Assembly: GCA_019347785.1 (NCBI GenBank)
Contig: JAHWKQ010000043.1
Location: forward strand, 3,942-12,400
Length of the DNA: 8,459 bases
Direction: 5' to 3'
Source of the DNA: Actinomycetota bacterium
GTDB lineage: Bacteria > Actinomycetota > Nitriliruptoria > Euzebyales > Egibacteraceae
Both the position numbers and the translations under genes were made by a program. Below the pieces are notes generated by a model. That model saw nothing but the letters and a program-made list of their open reading frames with translations, did no database searches and was not told the origin of the DNA. This document shows, in pieces, positions 5,169 through 8,459 of the stretch (position 1 is the stretch's first letter; every line of letters starts with the position of its first letter).

Positions 5169-6710
5169 ATGGCGACCAAGGACACCTTCTACGTCACGAC
5201 GCCGATCTACTACGTCAACGACGTGCCGCACATCGGGCACGCCTACACGACCGTCGCCGCGGACGTGCTGGCCCGCTGGCGGCGGCTGAACGGCGATCGG
5301 GTCTTCTTCCTGACCGGGACCGACGAGCACGGCCAGAACATCGCCCGCACCGCCGCCGAGCGGCAGATGACCCCCCAGCAGCACGTCGACGACATCGTCC
5401 CGCGCTGGCGGGAGATGCTCGGGCTGCTGCGCATCTCCAACGACGACTTCATCCGCACGACCGAGCCGCGCCACGAGCGCCGCGTGCAGGAGTTCATGCA
5501 ACGCCTGTACGACCAGGGCGACCTGTACACCGCCACGTACGCCGGTCCGTACTGCGTGCGCTGCGAGGCCTACTACACCGAGGACGAGCTCGTCGAGGAC
5601 CGCCTGTGCCCCATCCACCGCCGGCCCGTGGAGGACCTGGAGCAGGAGAACTGGTTCTTCCGGCTGTCCAGGTACGCGCCGGACCTGCTCAAGCTGTACG
5701 ACGAGCACCCCGACTTCGTGCAGCCGTCCGGGCGCCTGAATGAGGTCCGCTCGTTCGTCGAGGCCGGCCTGCAGGACATCTCGGCCACCCGGTCGGCGTT
5801 CGAGTGGGGGGTGCCCTGCCCCTGGGAGCCGGGCCACGTCTTCTACGTGTGGTTCGACGCCCTGCTCAACTACGTCACCGCGGTCGACTTCGGGGCCGAC
5901 GACGAGGCGTTCGCGCGTCGCTGGCCCGCCGACGTGCACCTGATCGGCAAGGACATCCTGCGCTTCCACGCGGTGTACTGGCCGGCCATGCTCATCGCCG
6001 GCGGCCTGCAGCCGCCCCGGCGGGTCTTCGCCCACGGCTTCCTGCTCGTCGGCGGGGAGAAGATGAGCAAGAGCAACGCGACCGGGATCTACCCGGCCGA
6101 CCTGGTCGCCCACTTCGGCGTGGACTGCTACCGCTACTACTTCCTGCGCGAGATCTCCTTCGGCCAGGACGGCACCTTCTCGTGGGAGTCGATGGAGGCG
6201 CGCTACACGACCGACCTGGCCAACGACCTGGGCAACGTCGTCAACCGGGTGCTGAACATGGTCGGCTCCTACTGCGACGGACGGGTGCCGGACCCGGGCG
6301 GGCCGCCCGGCCCCGCCGAGGCCGCCCTGGCCGGCGACCACGCCGCGGCCGTCGAGGGCATGCGCGCCATGGACGGCCTGGACTTCAAGCGGGCGCTGGA
6401 GGCGCTGTGGACGCTCGTGTCGGGCCTCAACCGCTACGTGGAGGCGCGGGCCCCCTGGTCGCTGCACAAGCGCGGGGCGACCGGCGACCTTGGCCGCTGC
6501 CTGTACACGTGCGTCGACATGCTGCGGGTGATCGCGGTGCTCATCTCGCCGGTCATGCCCGACGCCGCCGGCGCGCTGTGGGCCAAGCTCGGCCTGCCCG
6601 AGGTCCTGGGTGACCAGCGGCTGCCGGCGGCCGCCGAGCCCGGCGCTACGCCGGTCGGTGCCCGCGTGGACAAGGGCGCGCTGCTGTTCCCCCGGCTCGA
6701 GGAGGCCTGA
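5169..6710 (+). CDS. metG: Methionyl-tRNA synthetase
   Basis: A 513-residue class Ia aminoacyl-tRNA synthetase that charges initiator and elongator tRNA-Met with methionine. ATP-site signatures are HIGH (His21-His24, within 'VPHIGHAYT') and KMSKS (residues 298-302). Other conserved blocks are 'TGTDEHGQNIA', 'FYVWFDALLNY' (from 225), 'GKDILRFHAVYWP' (260-272), 'DLANDLGN' (349-356) and the anticodon-reading 'APW' (Trp430). The CP domain keeps one zinc knuckle, Cys129-x2-Cys132-x14-Cys147-x2-His150, like Thermus and Aquifex enzymes and unlike the two-knuckle E. coli type. There is no C-terminal tRNA-binding (EMAP-like) domain, and the length suits the short form. The ATG at 5169 leads directly into 'FYVTTPIYYVNDVPHIGH'. 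The frame stays open upstream to an ATG at 5118, but that extension is unconserved and overlaps the inverted repeat. The gene ends 10 bp from the convergent MFS gene. Confidence 0.97.
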   Translation: MATKDTFYVTTPIYYVNDVPHIGHAYTTVAADVLARWRRLNGDRVFFLTGTDEHGQNIARTAAERQMTPQQHVDDIVPRWREMLGLLRISNDDFIRTTEPRHERRVQEFMQRLYDQGDLYTATYAGPYCVRCEAYYTEDELVEDRLCPIHRRPVEDLEQENWFFRLSRYAPDLLKLYDEHPDFVQPSGRLNEVRSFVEAGLQDISATRSAFEWGVPCPWEPGHVFYVWFDALLNYVTAVDFGADDEAFARRWPADVHLIGKDILRFHAVYWPAMLIAGGLQPPRRVFAHGFLLVGGEKMSKSNATGIYPADLVAHFGVDCYRYYFLREISFGQDGTFSWESMEARYTTDLANDLGNVVNRVLNMVGSYCDGRVPDPGGPPGPAEAALAGDHAAAVEGMRAMDGLDFKRALEALWTLVSGLNRYVEARAPWSLHKRGATGDLGRCLYTCVDMLRVIAVLISPVMPDAAGALWAKLGLPEVLGDQRLPAAAEPGATPVGARVDKGALLFPRLEEA

Positions 6711-6720
6711 GGGGGAACGC

Positions 6721-7980
6721 CTATCCGGGGGTGACGCCGGGGGCGTCGCGACGCCGCCCGGCCCGGAACAGGACCGTCTCCAGCACCGCGGCCAGGACCG
6801 CCGTGGCGACGCCCAGGGCGATGAGGCCGCCCCAGCCGGCCACGCGCCAGGCGCCCGACCACAGCCAGGCCCCCGTGGCGCCGCAGACGTAGTAGGCGAC
6901 GTAGTACAGCGAGACCGCCGACGCCCGCGCCTGGCCGGCCCGGGCGGTGATCCACGTCGTGACGCCGACCTGGGTGACGAAGTAGGCCATCATCAACACC
7001 ACGTAGGACCCCACGACGACCGGCAGGGGCGCCAGCCCGCTCAGGGCCAGCGCCGCGACCCCCGCGGCCAGGCCCCACCGCTGCACGGCGCGAGCGCCCC
7101 AGCGGTCCACCAGACGGCCGCCGACGCCGGTGGCCAGCGCGCCCGCCCCGTACACCAGGTAGACGAGCGAGATCGCCGACGGCCGCAGGTCATAGGGCGG
7201 GGCGCCGAGACGGTAGGGGATGACCGTCGCGACGCCCATGATGACGGCGAAGTACAGCGCGCCCACCACGTAGCCGCCGACCAGTCCCGGGTCGGCGAGA
7301 TGCATGCGCAGGTCGCCGCCGACGGTGGCGTCGCGGGGGCGGAAGTTGGTCGAGCGGGGCAGCAGCGCCCACACGAGCAGCCCGCCCAGGGCGGTCAGGG
7401 CCGCGTAGACGCCGAAGCTCGCCCGCCACCCCATGAGGTCCGCCAGCACGCCGCCCTCGATCCGGCCGAGCAGGCCGCCGAGGGCCGTCGCGCCGACGTA
7501 GACCGACATGGCCCGGCCTGACCCGCCGGCCAGCTCCTCGTGCACGTAGGTCGCCGCCGGGACGGTCACGGCCGGCACCAGCAGGCCCTGGGCGAACCGC
7601 AGGGCGAGCAGCGCGCCCAGCGTCGTCGTCACCGGGACGAGCGCGGCGGGCAGGGCCAGGGCCAGGGCGCCGAGCACCATGACCGGCTTGCGCCCCCAGC
7701 GGTCCGCCACCGGCCCCCAGGCCAGGTTCGCGACCGCGAGCGCGACCAGCGTGGCGGTGACCGCCAGCGACGCCCGGTCGGCCCCGACGCCCAGGTCCGC
7801 GCCGATCAGGGGCAGGATGGGCTGGACGACGTAGATGTGGGAGAACGACAGCACGATCCCGGCCGCCAGGACCGAGCGGGTCGCGCGCTGCGCCGGCGGG
7901 CTCCCGGCGTCCTCGGGCGTGTGGGGCACCCGGGTGTCCCTACCCGCCCCCGGCGGCGGGGACCCGGAGGGGTCGCTCAT
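6721..7980 (-). CDS. Major facilitator superfamily (MFS) transporter, YnfM-like
   Basis: A 419-residue secondary transporter expected to span the inner membrane 12 times. A hydrophilic, proline-rich N-terminal tail of about 33 residues precedes the first membrane helix ('VLAAGIVLSFSHIYVVQPILPLIG'). MFS motif A is clear between helices 2 and 3 ('GPVADRWGRK', 89-98). The pseudo-symmetric copy in the second half reads 'GVGGRLVDRWGAR'. 'QPILPLIGADLGV' and 'LRFAQGLLVPAVTVPAATYVHEE' resemble the YnfM/drug-efflux branch (DHA1-type). The substrate cannot be predicted: no regulator or biosynthetic genes accompany it. The start ATG at 7980 has an AGGA 6 nt upstream on the complement. The gene is convergent with metG (10-bp gap) and divergent from tatD, so it forms its own transcription unit inside an otherwise conserved housekeeping group. 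Confidence 0.92.
   Translation of the reverse strand: MSDPSGSPPPGAGRDTRVPHTPEDAGSPPAQRATRSVLAAGIVLSFSHIYVVQPILPLIGADLGVGADRASLAVTATLVALAVANLAWGPVADRWGRKPVMVLGALALALPAALVPVTTTLGALLALRFAQGLLVPAVTVPAATYVHEELAGGSGRAMSVYVGATALGGLLGRIEGGVLADLMGWRASFGVYAALTALGGLLVWALLPRSTNFRPRDATVGGDLRMHLADPGLVGGYVVGALYFAVIMGVATVIPYRLGAPPYDLRPSAISLVYLVYGAGALATGVGGRLVDRWGARAVQRWGLAAGVAALALSGLAPLPVVVGSYVVLMMAYFVTQVGVTTWITARAGQARASAVSLYYVAYYVCGATGAWLWSGAWRVAGWGGLIALGVATAVLAAVLETVLFRAGRRRDAPGVTPG
6733..6747 (+). terminator. GC hairpin after metG (weak terminator candidate)
   Basis: GACGCC-GGG-GGCGTC is a perfect 6-bp stem with a 3-nt loop, 22 bp past the metG stop and inside the last codons of the convergent MFS gene. 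It could stop metG transcripts. No T-tract follows, so evidence is positional only. Confidence 0.25.
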
Positions 7981-8009
7981 GCTCCGTCCTGTGCAGCCTG
8001 CCTGCCCCC

Positions 8010-8018
8010 TGCTAGCGT
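8010..8018 (+). promoter_or_regulatory. Possible extended -10 element upstream of tatD
   Basis: TGCTAGCGT matches TGnTAnnnT, an extended -10 that can work without a strong -35. It is the only TAnnnT match I found on the plus strand of the 126-bp MFS-tatD gap. It would give a 5' leader of about 80 nt, in which I see no recognisable riboswitch. A TTGACG at 8018-8023 overlaps it but has no matching -10 downstream. Confidence 0.35.
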
Positions 8019-8106
8019 TGACGCCACTCGTACGCGCCTGATCGCGCCTCGTCGCCGGCCGCGGTCACGCGCGTGTCGCCGAGCCGCCGGGCGGAGACGG
8101 GGATCC

Positions 8107-8459
8107 TTGTACGTCGACACGCACTGCCATCTGTCATCCCTGGAGGGCCTCGACTCCGCCACGGTCGTGGAGCGCGCCGTGCAGGCGGACGTGGACCTGC
8201 TGGTCGACGTCGGTGTCGACCTCGCCTCGTCCGCCGAGTGCCTCGCGACCGCCTCCCGGCACCCCCAGGTCCACGCGGCGGTGGGCATCCACCCGCACAA
8301 CGCGATCGAGGCGACCCACCACGTGCTGCGTCACCTCGGGGGCATGGCGCGTCACCCCGGCGTGGTGGCCATCGGCGAGACCGGCCTGGACTACTTCCGC
8401 GACCACTCGCCACGGGTGCGCCAGCGGGAGTCGTTCATCGAGCACGTCCGTATCGCCAA
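8107..8459 (+). CDS. tatD: TatD family metal-dependent hydrolase (DNase), 3' partial
   Basis: The first 117 or so residues of a TIM-barrel metallohydrolase of the TatD family (usual length about 260). Members act as 3'-5' exonucleases/DNases, and some are implicated in oxidative DNA damage repair. Metal-binding signatures in the visible part are H-x-H in 'DTHCHL' (His6, His8), 'VGIHPH' (59-64) and 'GETGLDYFRD' with Glu91. The remaining His and Asp ligands lie past the right edge. The proposed start is TTG at 8107, which places 'YVDTHCHL' at residues 2-9 as in homologues. No ATG or GTG was found in frame in the checked stretch upstream, and GGAGA (8093-8097) lies 9 nt before it. In actinobacteria tatD usually follows metG directly and precedes rpf and ksgA; here an inverted MFS gene separates them. 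Confidence 0.93.
   Translation, partial: MYVDTHCHLSSLEGLDSATVVERAVQADVDLLVDVGVDLASSAECLATASRHPQVHAAVGIHPHNAIEATHHVLRHLGGMARHPGVVAIGETGLDYFRDHSPRVRQRESFIEHVRIA

Noticed and set aside
5013..6467. A 484-codon open frame on the minus strand opposite metG
   Set aside because: It lies almost fully antisense to a certain metG. Its translation is rich in Val, Arg, Gly and Ala repeats with no recognisable domain, as expected of shadow frames in very GC-rich DNA.
8018..8046. TTGACG considered as the -35 of a tatD promoter
   Set aside because: No TAnnnT-like -10 lies 16-18 bp downstream. The overlapping extended -10 (TGCTAGCGT) is the better candidate.

Overview
The window is very GC-rich DNA (close to 70% or above by eye) with dense, mostly short-gapped genes. 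Codon use is strongly biased to G/C third positions, and GTG and TTG starts and apparently leaderless messages occur. This, with a bacterial protein O-mannosyltransferase (PMT) divergent from rsmI and followed by metG and tatD, points to a chromosome of an actinomycete-type bacterium (Actinomycetota). A deep-branching, very GC-rich class is plausible, but the genus cannot be read from the sequence.

Layout. Positions 1-2109 (+): a JmjC/cupin_4 (ROXA-like) Fe(II)/2-oxoglutarate oxygenase whose N-terminus runs off the left edge. Its stop overlaps by 8 bp the start of a sucrase/ferredoxin-like (Apd1-type, thioredoxin-like [2Fe-2S]) protein. Positions 2127-4166 (-): a likely two-gene unit transcribed leftwards, a PMT-family glycosyltransferase followed 24 bp later by a DUF1697 protein. 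It converges on the ferredoxin gene across 17 bp. Positions 4223-6710 (+): rsmI (16S rRNA C1402 2'-O-methyltransferase), then metG (methionyl-tRNA synthetase of the single zinc-knuckle type), which seems to have its own leaderless promoter behind a dyad-symmetric element. Positions 6721-7980 (-): an MFS transporter convergent with metG. Positions 8107-8459 (+): the 5' part of tatD, cut by the right edge.

How the genes fit together. PMT/rsmI/metG/tatD is a housekeeping neighbourhood known from actinobacteria; Mycobacterium tuberculosis has Rv1002c, Rv1003, Rv1007c and Rv1008 in this order. RsmI and MetG serve translation, and the cupin oxygenase belongs to a family with ribosomal-protein hydroxylases, so the window leans towards ribosome and translation functions. 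The MFS transporter between metG and tatD looks like an accessory insertion.

I see no tRNA or rRNA gene, CRISPR array, insertion sequence, prophage or defence system. The least understood part is the overlapping oxygenase-ferredoxin pair at the left end. The rest is ordinary conserved chromosome, and I found no convincing wholly new system.
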